Shown here in pieces: positions 24,154 through 35,722 of a stretch of DNA of 64,000 nucleotides. Each line of letters starts with the position of its first letter. The stretch's first letter is position 1. The DNA is from Caenorhabditis elegans. Taxonomy: Eukaryota; Nematoda; Chromadorea; Rhabditida; Rhabditidae. The translations under genes and the position numbers were made by a program. A model generated the notes under the pieces. The model was not told the DNA's origin, ran no database searches, and worked only from the letters and a program-made list of their open reading frames with translations. Location of the stretch: NCBI RefSeq assembly GCF_000002985.6, contig NC_003282.8, positions 10,726,001 to 10,790,000 of the forward strand, in the 5' to 3' direction.

Positions 24154-24511
24154 ATTTTGCAGAGGAGAGATTGGAGATCGAAAGATATTGTTATCAAATC
24201 AGGTAAGATCAAAATGGCAAGACGGAAATCACAAAATCACGTTGCTTGGTTGTGAACTTAATTACGAAAAATTGAAAAAAAAATAATTCGTGATTAATTG
24301 TAAGGAGAGTTGCTGGAAACAGAGAAAAATTGATGTTTTTTTTCAGTTATTTTTTTCAGTCTACTTTTGTCAAGATTGTGCCAAAATTCTCACTTTCGGC
24401 AGGAGTTTGTTTTTTTTTCCTGTGAGTACTGTGAATAATGTTATTTGTATTATAAGTTGTAGAAATTTCAATTTTTATTTCTACGAATAAAAAGTCTAAA
24501 CGAGTTCAGGA

Positions 24512-25884
24512 TCATTTCTTGGCCTTTCTCTCCTTTTCAAATCCACGTTTCTTGTCTCTGCTCTCCGGTCTGAAGACATTGATCGAAATCTTCAGCTTCT
24601 TATCAATACTAAACACAGCCGCTGTATTGTCATTCTGTCCACAGTAGTTTGGAGCCGAAAAAATTGTGACCAGACGTCGACCATCGAAGAATTCATAGCC
24701 ATCTTCAACAACTTGATGACCGCGGATAACCATTTGAAGATCCAGCTTTTTCAGAAATGCACGGAGAGCTGGTGGTCCGAAGACAAAAGATGCACCACGT
24801 GCGGATGGTTTATAGCCTTTTTCAGTCTGAAAAGATATTTATTATTTTAAAATTCTGAATGAACGCATACCGGATCAGGATCAGCCCATGTCAAATCAGT
24901 TAGAACACCAACATCAGGAATCTCGAGTGGTCTTTTGAAAACCGAAAACTGATTGAAACTTGTCAGATGCTCACTGATTCCTCCATGCATACACATAATC
25001 GTATTGTTAATCACAGCACAGAATGGGAAAACGTTGAACATGTTCTGGAAGCATTCGTACAATTGAGCATCATAACTGAAAAATGTTAATGTATTCTCAA
25101 AGATGTCATAATTTTAAAACGAACCGATAATTGACCTCTCGATAGAATCCATACGAAGTGTTAACTGATCTTGATTCATGATTCCCTCTCAGTAAATAAA
25201 TACGATCGGGGTATGCAAGTTTGAGAGCAGTGAGTAGAATGACAACTTCCATTGAAAATGGTCCACGATCGACATAATCTCCAAGGAATAGGTATCTCTT
25301 GTATCCAGTTGTTACCTCTTTGTTCACACTTTTCGGAGCAGCAACTGGTGGTTTTACATCATTACTTGATTCTGGCTGTGTCGAATGTGGTTCACTCTGA
25401 GGTCTTTTTCCTGTTTCACGACTTCTTACTGTTATATCCTAAATAAATATTATTTTAATACTGGAAACTAGATTTATTTAATGCATATTCAATTGTAAAA
25501 AGTGTCTCACCTTGAGAGCCTCAAATTCTTGTGAAGACAAGGGCCACCCATTCATATCGAGCATTGCGAGTAAATCATCAAACTGTCCATGAATATCCCC
25601 CATAACACAAATCGGCGCCTCCAGCTTCAAGAATATTGGCTCAGACCAAATGAGCTCACGGGCTCTGTGGCAGAGCTCTGCAAGCTCGGCAGCACAGAAC
25701 AGATCCATCGAAGTTTTGTGAGTCCATTTGAATACAACCTTCTCCAATATTTTATTTACAAAATTTCGAGCATTTTTTGATCTTCAGTATTGATCTTCTC
25801 CATTGAAATTATGAAGACCGATTGCAAATTGAGAAAATGTAGAAATGATTACTTTTTCTTCAAATCTTTTGATGTTTTTTTCAT
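24512..25884 (-). CDS. PP1-type Ser/Thr protein phosphatase, divergent
   Basis: Five exons (25853-25884, 25511-25781, 25125-25438, 24871-25075, 24512-24826) give 378 residues. All PPP motifs are present: GDIHGQ (72-77), GDYVDRG (154-160), RGNHE, the HGG motif, and [12 protein letters not shown] then SAPNYCG. The metal-binding Asp, His and Asn residues are kept. Between the first two motifs lies an insertion of roughly 50 residues rich in Ser, Pro and Lys that PP1 lacks. The first exon is my choice: the conserved part lacks an ATG in frame, and only a 71-nt intron joined to [10 protein letters not shown] restores one. The C-terminus is very basic (EKERKAKK). Worms have many such PP1-like genes, often sperm-expressed. 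I recall it as T25B9.2. Confidence 0.88.
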
Positions 25885-26429
25885 GGAAATTCTTTGTCTA
25901 AATTCTAAATAGAACAAATGACGTAAGACAACACCCTTTCAAATAATAAAATTCCACCGTGAAATTTATTTTTCCAATGGAAATGTAATTTTGGACGGCC
26001 CATCTATTTAGGGTGTGTTTCAAGCTGGCACATATCACAAATTTGGAATGGGGTAGCACATGGGACTAGACTGAGTTAGAAATCATTACATAGCTGGTAA
26101 AAAATGTTCTACAATTTTTTACATTTCTTCAAAACTACAACATTTTGACAAACTGCGGTAAAAGATTTGACTCAAAATATTACTCAGATCGAAATTTCCA
26201 TGGTTCGGAGTCGAGTTTGGCCGCTATAAAGCACTTTCTTGAAACAAATCTGAACAGCTCAAACAGCGCAGAAAAACGAAAGTGGTCAAGAAGAGATTTC
26301 CTAAAACTATAAGTCAAACATGAAAATGATCATATTGGCAATAAAAGTCTCACAAAAACACCAGCCAAAATCTTCATTGAGTCGAGAAAATGAAAAAAAA
26401 AAAAAGAAGTTCGAGTTATAATACAAAAT
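25885..26429. other. Intergenic, carries a duplicated block
   Basis: 545 bp between the first kinase and the phosphatase, both on the minus strand. The segment 25951-26027 resembles 28865-28938 in the promoter of the kinase gene. No open frame is supported. Confidence 0.4.
25951..26027. repeat. Copy 1 of a duplicated non-coding block
   Basis: Shares the order CGTGAAA..TTATTTTT, AATGAAAAT-like, GGGCG/GGACGG, CC..CT, and finally TTCAAGCTG with 28865-28938. Identity looks like about 70 percent by eye. Both copies lie just upstream of minus-strand signalling genes. Confidence 0.5.
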
Positions 26430-28589
26430 CTATTTGGCTTGTGGTGGCGGTGTTGGTGCATTTGGTGATGAGCTTCCAGTGTTTGGCGTTTCTGATGATG
26501 GTGGTTTGGCTGAATTAGTTGATGGGCTGATAGACATTCCGGCTGGCAGTGTGACTTGATCCTTGTTTTTCTTACGAAGAGATGAAAAGAAGCTTCGTTT
26601 ACTTGACGACGGGATCTTCTGTCTATCAACAGATTTCTTGCGATTCAATGAAATCCTGGTTCGATCTTCTGATGTTTTCTATAAAAATATCATGAACCAA
26701 ATTTTCAGAACAAAAAGTGAAACTAACTGAAGTCAACACAGTCATAGCTGAGTTTTCTGGTTTTCGACCATCCTGGGGACCTTTGTTCAATGCTTCCATA
26801 TAGATGTCTGTGATTTGTCGCTTCACCGTATTGAAATTGAGCCGTTCGTTCGGGTTCTGAAAAATTCAAATTGTTCCCGAACAAAAAACATTCAATAAAA
26901 CTAACCCTTTCACAGCACGCATCAATGAGAACCATCAGTTCTTTCGGATCTCCATTCTCCATCTTATGTGGGCGTTCTTCTGTCAAAATCCAGGCTTTGG
27001 CATCTTTGAGACTTTTTGGGTACAATGGATCGTGCTCACATCTTGCCATAAGCTCCGTGAGGAACACTCCGTACGACCAAACATCTGTCTTCTCATTAAA
27101 CATTCCAGATTTCAGCGATTCCGGTGCCAACCATCTGATTGGAGCTTTCTCCAGGTTTTTCGTTGTCACTTCCGTTCCTTGGAGAGACAGCCCAAAATCA
27201 GATATTTTGGCTTTGAGATCCTGCGTGACGAGGCAATTTCTTGCCGCCAAGTCTCGATGAATGATTCCTTTCGACGACAGATGTCTCATTCCAGACGCCA
27301 CGTTCATTGCAAACCACAGGATTTGTAGTTTTGGAATGTTTTGAGTGGTCTGGAGGTACTTCTGAAAATATAATGTTTTAAAAACCAAGGTAAAAATGAA
27401 CATACCCTCAAATCTCCGCCCGTGACCAATTCCATGACAACCATAATTGGCTCTTCAAGTGAGGCAAATCCATAAAATGCAACAATATTCTCATGTTGCA
27501 GCACTGTCATGATTTGAGCTTCATTGCAAAACTCTTGGATTTGCTTTCTCTTTGCATTTCCAAGTATTCGTTTCACAGCCACTTCTATTGGAGGATTCGT
27601 GCTTCCGACTGCTTTGTATTGTCCTTTGAATACCTCTCCAAAGGCTCCGCAACCCAACTTTTTATCCAGGTTGATTGTACTATGGATAAGCACATTCGAT
27701 CCACGTGGCGTTGGAATCAGGAAAGGTGTTGCTTGAGGCCAGGCTTCCAGAAGCTGGCGAATGTGGAGGAATCGTCTGTTTGGCATTGTGGGGAACTTTT
27801 CATACAACTGAAAAAGTTAATGCTAACATAGAAAACTTTGATATTCGTTAAATAATACCTTTTTGCAGCACCATCCATCCTCATTAAAGTCCAGTTGATA
27901 GTGAAAAATTTTCTTTTTCCAGTTGACGGAAATGCACAAAAACTTATTTGGTTTTGTGATTGCACGTCTCACAAGATAAGCACGATCCCAAGTCAACAAC
28001 TTCTCAGCTTCCGATCCGAATAACACTCCATGATACACGTGTAGATTGATCAAGTGACTGCGAATGTAGTCCTGAAAAAATATAAAAGTTGAAAGTTGTC
28101 TAGCATTGTTTCGAAACGCATTCAAAATTAATAGGGTTTTCCGTTCCAATGTCGCTCAAAAAGAAAACTATGAGATCAATCAGCGACTACTCTGCCAATG
28201 TCCCAACCAATGAGTTGCTGTGGACGGAGCAAATCGCTGATTGGTCTTGTATTATATTATAGAGGGAATTTAATCAAGAGATTCCATAGTTTCAAATGCA
28301 TGTATTTAAATGTTTGAGCATTGTGTTTTGCCCACAAGAAAGCACTGACCTCTTCTGGATCACTACTACTGTTAGACATCATCGAAGTTGAGACATTCTT
28401 GTTCCCCGATTCCAGTTTATCCGCTCCCGCTTCGTTTGGATTTTTGTCGCTTGCTTCGATGTCTGACGAAGCCTGAAAGGATATTTTATTCATGACGGGA
28501 AACCTTGCCAAAATTGCAAAATTTGCAATACTGACCATTGGAATTTTGAAGTTTCGTTTGAAATCAGAACTAGAAATAACACTTCGCAT
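26430..28589 (-). CDS. SH2 plus tyrosine kinase, Fes/Fer type (gene A)
   Basis: Seven exons (28536-28589, 28350-28472, 27859-28071, 27406-27807, 26906-27361, 26728-26856, 26430-26678) give 541 residues. An acidic/Ser-rich N-terminus (1-59) precedes an SH2 domain (about 70-160) with YHGVLF and a phosphotyrosine-pocket motif YLVRRA in place of FLVRES. The kinase domain follows: LGCGAFGEVF (181-188), VAVKR with Lys 209, HRDLAARN (299-306), DFG (319-321), RWLAPES. HRDLAARN marks non-receptor tyrosine kinases of the Fes/Fer group. The tail (about 440-541) is basic and Ser/Pro-rich. The F-BAR part of vertebrate Fes/Fer is absent, as in the expanded worm family. The next kinase gene upstream is a paralogue in tandem. 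I recall it as T25B9.4. Confidence 0.9.
28174..28246. repeat. Intronic fold-back element
   Basis: GATCAATCAGCGA (28174-28186) pairs with TCGCTGATTGGTC (28234-28246) at 12 of 13 positions. Within it, further pairing (GTCC with GGAC, AAC with GTT) extends the stem. It lies in the second intron of kinase gene A. Confidence 0.65.
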
Positions 28590-29759
28590 TTCTTCTTAAT
28601 AATATTGGTTGCTTCCCATAAAAGTCAAACTCACATCATTCAACCTGACACATTCCAGTGCAAGATCATCATCACTCTCGTGTTCCGATTTTATTGAATT
28701 CATTCTTTAAATCGTTCACCAATGAAATATTGATAAACGTCCTATCACCAGTGTCGGACAATTGTGAAATAATCTCTTTTCGTACAAAACGTGATTTTTT
28801 GGTTAGAGAACAAAAAAATTCACACGTATTCCTTGCAACAAAACTTGGCCTTTAAAAAAGTTTTAAATCCAACGTGAAACTTATTTTTTCAAATGAAAAT
28901 TAATTTTTGGGCGATCCCTCTAGGCTGTCTTCAAGCTGTAATTTTAAGGAAACTTTCCAAAAACATTTTTTAAATCCAATACAGTTGCTTATAAATCCTC
29001 TAAAAACATTCTTCGGACGAAAAAAATCGACGTATGCAGACTTGAGACTTTCGTCATATTTCAAATACTTATGTTGATATATTAGAGCTAGAATATCAAG
29101 AGAAGTACACCAATTATATGTCTGAAATTATTACCAAATACTCATCAAACATTCACAAACAAGATTTCAACAAAAATAAAAATCCGGAGATGATTCTTTG
29201 GTATTTGATCTTTTCAAAAGAGAACATTGCTACCTGCAACTTTGGTTTTGTCTCCCAAATGTGTTCCAATTCAAAACAACAAATTCAATTTCAAACTTAT
29301 TAAATTACAGCTGATTTCATATCTAATAAAACCTAGCAAACTCTACTGTTTTATTTTTAATATTTTGAGAAAATTTGCATATAATGTTTAATTGCACGGC
29401 CTCCTGGGGTAAAAAGCATTTAAACAATTTTAACATCTCTGCGTTAAATAGATGTGTTATGGGGAGCGTCCTGTCTCTACGATTTTTGTAACAAAACGCT
29501 CATAATTGGGAAAGGAATTTCGACATTGAAAATCGATTGTACGACCTTATTTTACTCGGTTTCAATTATGGCGTTTCAGTTTCTTATTAAAGGGGCGCCG
29601 GAATCAGCTTTCAAAAGCCGAGGCCTCCAATTACAACCCTAGCTGTTCATACTTTAAACCTCTGGTTTTGGCGTCCAAATTTTACTAATTCAGACAATGC
29701 AGAAAATATTTCGAAACAAAAAAAAACGACACAAGTATAGGAACATTTATTCTGGAGGA
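28590..29759. other. Intergenic between the two kinase genes
   Basis: 1.17 kb. It contains copy 2 of the duplicated block (28865-28938). The interval 29450-29640 is less AT-rich (CGCCGG, AGCCGAGGCCTCC) and may be an old repeat fragment. No gene is supported. Confidence 0.35.
28865..28938. repeat. Copy 2 of a duplicated non-coding block
   Basis: Resembles 25951-26027 (see that entry), ending in the same TTCAAGCTG. It lies 276 bp upstream of the start codon of kinase gene A. Confidence 0.5.
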
Positions 29760-31672
29760 TTAGTTTTTGGCAGTACTATTTTTCTCATTCAAAAATGTTT
29801 CATTTTCTTGTGAAGAAGGCTTCAACTCTTCAAGTGACGGAGTCAACATTTCTGGACTTCCTCCCTTTGCATCGGATACCATTTTGTTTGCAACGGACAT
29901 GGTTTCCGATGAAATTACTTGACCATCAGCAGGCGGCTCGCTCTCATTTGTATTCGTTGTAGTTGTTGTCATCGAGGAGTCCTTCTGAAAATGGATATTT
30001 TATTGAAATTCATAAGCTTCTTAAAACTGCTAACCGAAGTCTTCTTCTTCTTCCTCTTTAGAGTGGATTTTCTCGAGTTCTTGCTGCGAGCTGACACTGT
30101 GATTGGAGGCAATGAGTTTGGAAGCGCAACTGTAGCTGTTTCTGGTGGTGGGATACACACTGTGTCATTGCGCATCTTCTTTGTCGATGAATCTACTCGG
30201 ATTGGCATATTTCCATTGAAACGATTCGATTCTGGATCAATATCAGGTTTTTCGTTCTCATCAAGAACAAGTTCAACATCCAACCAAGTCTCCAACTTTT
30301 TGACTATCTGAAATAAAATGTTTTATTGATTAATTGTAATATTTTATATTACCACTTTCATTGTGTCTCTCTTGGCTGGATCCAATTGATATATACTCTT
30401 TTTGACTATTTCGTTCAATTCCGGTGGAGCCTGTTTAGTGAAGTTGGGGAATGCTCCAGAGAGAATATACCGTTTTGCTTCTCCCGCTTTCACTGCTAGA
30501 TATGGTTCTTGACACGTGTATATCTCGTAGAGCAAAACCCCAAAAGTGTAGACATCAGATGCTCCGGAGAACGTGAATGTTGTAAGTGACTCTGGAGCCA
30601 GCCATTTCGTAGGCATCTTCATTGCCTTCTTCATCCTATACACTGATCCTTTCCTCGAAAGTCCAAAATCGGAAAGTTTCACCAGATTTTTGTTGTCATA
30701 AAGACAATTTCTGGCAGCAATGTCCCGATGGATAATGTCATGAGAATGCATAAACTCGATTCCCCATGCAGCTGAAATTGCCATCCTGTTCTTTTGATCC
30801 ATAGTAAGAGTTTGACTATTCTTTTTGAGATATGAGTCTAGTCCTCCACCATTGATAAATTCAATGACAATGTACACAGGTTGCTCAAGAACTGCAATTC
30901 CACGACAACGAACAATGTTAGGATGATTGAGACTTCTCATCAGACGAGCTTCAGCCATTACTTCCTTCATTTTCTCATTTCCTGCATCCAAATCTTTCCG
31001 CATCTGAAATATAACATAGGTAATCATTAACTTCTATTATGATGAGTATTTTTCCAAATTAAAAAAAGACCGAAACATACCGCTTTAATTGCTCCGTTAA
31101 ATGTCTTATTTCCTCGTGTGACCGTTCCCTTGAACACTTCTCCGTATGCACCTTTCCCAACTTTCTTGATAAGATTTATTTGTGAATGTTTGAATTCCCA
31201 AAAAAACAAACAAATTGGTCGGCCAAGTTTGATTCGAAGATTTGGATGGACAAGTTCATTTTTTCGATAATGATTATAAAGAGCATCAATCGAATGAAAT
31301 GAAATTTTCAAATCAAGCCAAACAGAATTGGCACTTCTTTCAATCAAGTAGTTTTTAATCTGAAAGATAACAACTAATTTGTCATTCTAATACATTTCAG
31401 ATTCCTTACGTCTTTAGTATCAATCATAGCAACTGATTCTGTAGGCCAAGCTATGCTCAAAACAATATCCTTCTTTTGTTCTTTACCAACTGTTCTCTGA
31501 AATATGCTACCAATAGCTCCAACTGATAGAGGTATTAGTCAAATACCTCTGTAACTCTGAAAATAAAATCTCCTTTCTTTTTGAGCACATATGGCAAATC
31601 TTCTCTTGGCAAATATCCATGATAGAACTTCTGATTCATCAACCATTTGAAAGTTTTCTCTTCGAAACTCAT
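29760..31672 (-). CDS. SH2 plus tyrosine kinase, Fes/Fer type (gene B)
   Basis: Six exons (31547-31672, 31410-31496, 31081-31359, 30353-31003, 30035-30307, 29760-29984) give 546 residues. SH2 starts at residue 16 (FYHGYLPREDLPYVL) with pocket motif FIFRVTE. The kinase part has VGKGAYGEVF (137-146), AIK with Lys 163, the alpha-C Glu in EVMAEARLM, HRDIAARN (256-263), DFG (276-278) and KWLAPES. After residue 390 comes a low-complexity tail: a basic KRKKKK cluster, a Thr run, and a Ser/Glu-rich end. The catalytic residues are intact. It is a tandem paralogue of gene A with about 1.2 kb between them and a similar layout. I recall it as T25B9.5. Confidence 0.9.
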
Positions 31673-32202
31673 TTGATGAATCGACGACCACAATCGAGTG
31701 GTTTAAACTGTGAAATGGCAAGATTTCGTTACAAATATATTGTTATGACGTGTCGTTTCACTTACATAGAAAGAAAATAAGAGTTCACGTTTAAAGTTTT
31801 AAAAATTCTATTGAATGAATTGAACACTAAGCGCTGGGAACATTGGAAACTACAAAGATCTTTAAAGATCTTATATATACATAGAACTGAGAGTTACTCA
31901 AATTGGCCGACATTTTTTGTTGTAATTTTCCGTTTAATATCCAATATTAATTATTAATTTAAAAACAACGGAATTCGTAATCATAGCACCTGGAGATCAA
32001 ATCAATAAATTCGTTATTGAATTTTTCGTGAACTTCAAAAGGCAAATTCTCTAAATTTTGTTTGCGTGACATACGTCAGATTACAAATATATTTCACGTT
32101 GCACGTTGTCATACACCTTTCTGATATCAGTTCTCAATTTATTTCACGCGTCTTCTCAGCGATTCAGGATCAAAATCGTCTTCTGTTGAAACTCTTCGTA
32201 CG
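31673..32202. promoter_or_regulatory. Shared upstream region of divergent genes
   Basis: 530 bp between kinase gene B (minus) and the Ser-rich protein gene (plus). A TATA-like TTATATATAC lies near 31870. It is otherwise AT-rich with no open frame. Confidence 0.35.
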
Positions 32203-34723
32203 ATGATGACAAATAATTTCAATTACGGACCTCGGATCAATTTTGAAAAACTTCATCAACATCTTCCACAGTGAGCTCTGGTTTTTAGACAAGTAATGTA
32301 GCCCTCATTTTCAGTTCTACCATTATTCCTTCGGAGTATCTGGAGCCAATTTCAGCGTCCGAAAGGTGAGTGCGGTGAAGAAAACTGTATGAGTAAACGA
32401 CTACAATTTGGAAAATCTTTCATGGAATTTAATACTGATCATAATTATTTCTTTTAAGCAAAAGTACTCGCCCATCGGAATCCTTGGCATCTGGAACAAG
32501 CACTCTTGGCTCACATTGGAAAAGAGTAGACTCTTCTGTTAAATCGGATAATACAACTGCCCCACCGTCTTCGTTCTCCACCTACTCTGATGGTACTGTT
32601 GTTCCTTCGGTTTATTCAGTGCGATCATTTGATTATCCACCATTGAGCGAGTCTTCTGTCTCTTTGAACACTGTTAGCCAAGTCACTACATCCACTGAAT
32701 CGTCAGCTGCATCAGCTCTCAGTGTGGGAACTCGTGACTTCAGAAAATGCATCAATCTACAGATGCTAGGGCTGGATGAATTGGATTCGGTGAGAAAATT
32801 ATCAGAAGATGAAACTTCTAGGCTTCTTGTTTGTGAAAAACAACAAGCCTTGTATACATTTCCGTGATCTTGCCACATTTGTAATTATAAAATTTAAATG
32901 TAGTTATCAACTGTCAAATTAAAACATGAAAAGTGTGAAATGAGAAAACAAACTTTCAGACTCTTGACCGAGCTTCTGAGCAATTTTCGGATTCCTTCTG
33001 GAAAGAATCAACCGACTATGACCAGGCAGTGAAGAAAGGAGAAATTCTTTGGCAGAAATTTGAAGAACTTATTGAGTGTTTGAACGAAAAAAGTGGCGAT
33101 TGTACTGATGAAGAACTTCCTGCCCAGGGGGAAAAGTTTTTGGACTATGGAACTGTGGTGAGGTTTACATTGTGATCATTGTAGTTGACTAACTCAATTT
33201 CAGATTTTGAAGACTTTTCGTACGAAATACAGAATTGAAAAGTTTGTCCGCAACACCGAAAGTGTTTACATCACGAACAACAATACTCTGGAAATGATTT
33301 TGGACAACGAGAAAAGTGTTCAAAAAATTCGTAAAAACCTGAGCATTATCCGCAAGATGGAAGCATATTTTTTGACTGTGTCTGAAAATAAAGATAATCG
33401 AGTGAAAGAATTTTTTCGAGGTATTGTCAACATGGTTCCTACTCTTCCACTCAATCAAAATGAACGTGCCGATATTGATCATGTCATTCGAAACATCGAA
33501 GAAGATTCGAAATTCGAAAACAAATACAAGTGTGAGCTAATCATGCGTCATTTGTTGGCTACCATCAGTAACTGGGATAAGGAGACACATGGAACCAACA
33601 GCAATTTGGGAAGTAGTATTTGGAAAAGCATTCCAAGTGAGATGCATACTGCTTCTCAAAACTCGTATGTCTCAGAAGTTATTGAAAGTTCTTCATTCGA
33701 ATTGGCTAATCTTAGTACTGACGACTCGAATCTTGCTGACTTGGAAGGAGAGTTGCGTAGTGCTAGCATTCGTCGTGCAGTTGAAGGACCTAAAGGAATC
33801 TATGAGTTTGGGTACTGTAACATGAAGCAGTTTCGGGAAAATGTGTCAATTTATTTTCAGACCTTGGGACACTGCTTCCATTTTCTCTCAATTTTCTAAC
33901 AACTCTGATGGTCACACCAGTATTCAATCGCTTCAGGATCACCACTCTTCCTATGAACTTTCTTCGTCTGATGATCACTCAATTTTGCCTTCTCGTAAGC
34001 TTTCCATTGAATTATTTTAATTATTGTTTCTCTTTGCAGTTTCCTCGCGTTCAGTGCCGAACAAAATTTTTGAAAACACCGTCAAAGAAATTGTCCAAGA
34101 TGATTTGGATTTGAAGACTGCCTTATCGATTGGCGAGCCAATTGTAGCTGGACTACCAAGAACTCCTATTGATAACGAGACAGAAGTTGTCAGAAGTTGT
34201 ACACAATCTGATTCGGCTGACACTTTCAACTTCTCCAGTGTTTCGCTCAATGAGATGGTAGATGATGCGCTTCACACCGCCAAGGGAGTTGGTGAGTTTC
34301 ACAACAACAAAAAACAATTGCGCTCTTATTGCTTTTCTTTGAGAACTTGTTTCGCCGGTTAATTGATCCATCAAATAAAAAATTGAAGCTATGTTTAACC
34401 ACTTTAATATTAGAGCAATAAACATGTCCTCATTCTAATAATCACAACTTAATCTTTTGATTGTTCCGCCACGTTTTTTACTCATACCAAATTGCTCACC
34501 TTCCAGAATCTGCATCTGCTACAAACACATCTGCTACAAACCTACTTGACGCTCTTCACAGTTCTGCCCTCAAATGCGGAGTTGCTTTTAATGTAAGATA
34601 CATGGAAATGTTAATACATATAACTTGTCATTAACATTTTAGGATCTAATGACTGCAATCTCAAGCAGCTCGGAAAGTGTTTCGGATACCCAGGCATCTC
34701 ATCATTCTTCTGCCAGCCACTAA
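32203..34723 (+). CDS. Uncharacterised 602-residue Ser-rich protein
   Basis: Nine exons (32203-32270, 32315-32365, 32459-32789, 32960-33157, 33204-33811, 33861-33994, 34040-34291, 34507-34592, 34643-34723) stay in frame. No signal peptide or membrane segment is visible. Residues 45-125 are Ser/Thr-rich. The middle (about 150-340) is charged and probably alpha-helical (for example FWKESTDYDQAVKKGEILWQ and MILDNEKSVQKIRKN), with possible coiled-coil stretches. The remainder is again Ser/Asp-rich and ends in a Ser/His tail. No catalytic motif was found. The first of two adjacent ATGs was taken as start. I do not recognise the family; it may be nematode-specific. Confidence 0.72.
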
Positions 34724-35722
34724 TTTATTTCTGTAAATAATTTTATTCAATTGTCCCGTTTTTGTATTTTATTGTAATGAAGTTTTGTAGAGGGCAAATG
34801 TTTTTCGTCAAGTGTCTTGTTCAATTTTATCTTTGATGTTTGAATTAGCATATTTGCTTTAACAATAGTTTTGATTCGAGTTTTTCTTTGGTGCAATCTT
34901 TTGAAACATTTTTTTGTGAAATGCTTTAAGTTTAACCTACAAGTAAGTATAATTGATGAGATAACATGGTCTAGAAAATTGATAATTAAATAAGTCTTTG
35001 GTCGGTTAATGGGAGGAAAATTAGAACCGATAGCGGAAATGGAAGTTTAAAATTGGATGAAATTGTAGTTTGAGATTCTGATAACATTGTCATCGTGGAA
35101 TTATTATCTTCCACAAAAATGTGTAAAAAGTAATGGAAACGAGGGAGTGCGTTTCTTTCTTGTTATGATAGCAATCCATGTTAACCTATTAAATGAATCC
35201 CGTTAAAGTGATACGGGATTCAGTGTCTACCTTTTTATTTATTTTTAATTTCAAAGATATAGCTTTACTGCTTCATGTATTCAAAATTGTGGTAATAGTT
35301 CTGAACTCTTGAAAACACTTTACTGTCACAGCCATCAAACAATCTTATCTATTCCTTTAACTACAACATACAAATCTTCGATAAAATATCATGATATGAT
35401 AAATAAAATTGAGGCAAAGCAATGTCACATAATGAATGAACTTCTGAAACTGGGTTTATTAATTTTTAGAATTAGTATTTATGTAACCGTCAGAATTGTC
35501 AAGTAGGGAGATAACTTCGAACTCAACATGACAGTAGTCACGTGTGTATATAGACATCGATATTATATAAGTAAACACAACGCCCGCCTACATTTTATGC
35601 TCTTCTCCCTCCCAAACTGATAACTGTTTGGAGGCGATCACAACTAACTGTCTGATTGACTGATTTCTCGGCTCCGTGTGACTTATTCTGTTTTCAGAGT
35701 GATTTCCATTGTTTTACAAGTC
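34724..35722. other. Intergenic, promoter of the UGT gene
   Basis: 1 kb of AT-rich DNA with no supported open frame. TATA-like words lie at 35546-35575. The end contains the GATA site listed below. Confidence 0.4.
35617..35623 (+). promoter_or_regulatory. GATA site upstream of the UGT gene
   Basis: CTGATAA, 100 bp upstream of the start codon. TGATAA is the core of the intestinal ELT-2 site, and intestine is a usual place for worm UGT expression. One site alone is weak evidence. Confidence 0.4.

Noticed and set aside
26871-27328. Long plus-strand frames across the kinase gene A
   Set aside because: They are antisense shadows of the conserved kinase exon on the minus strand.
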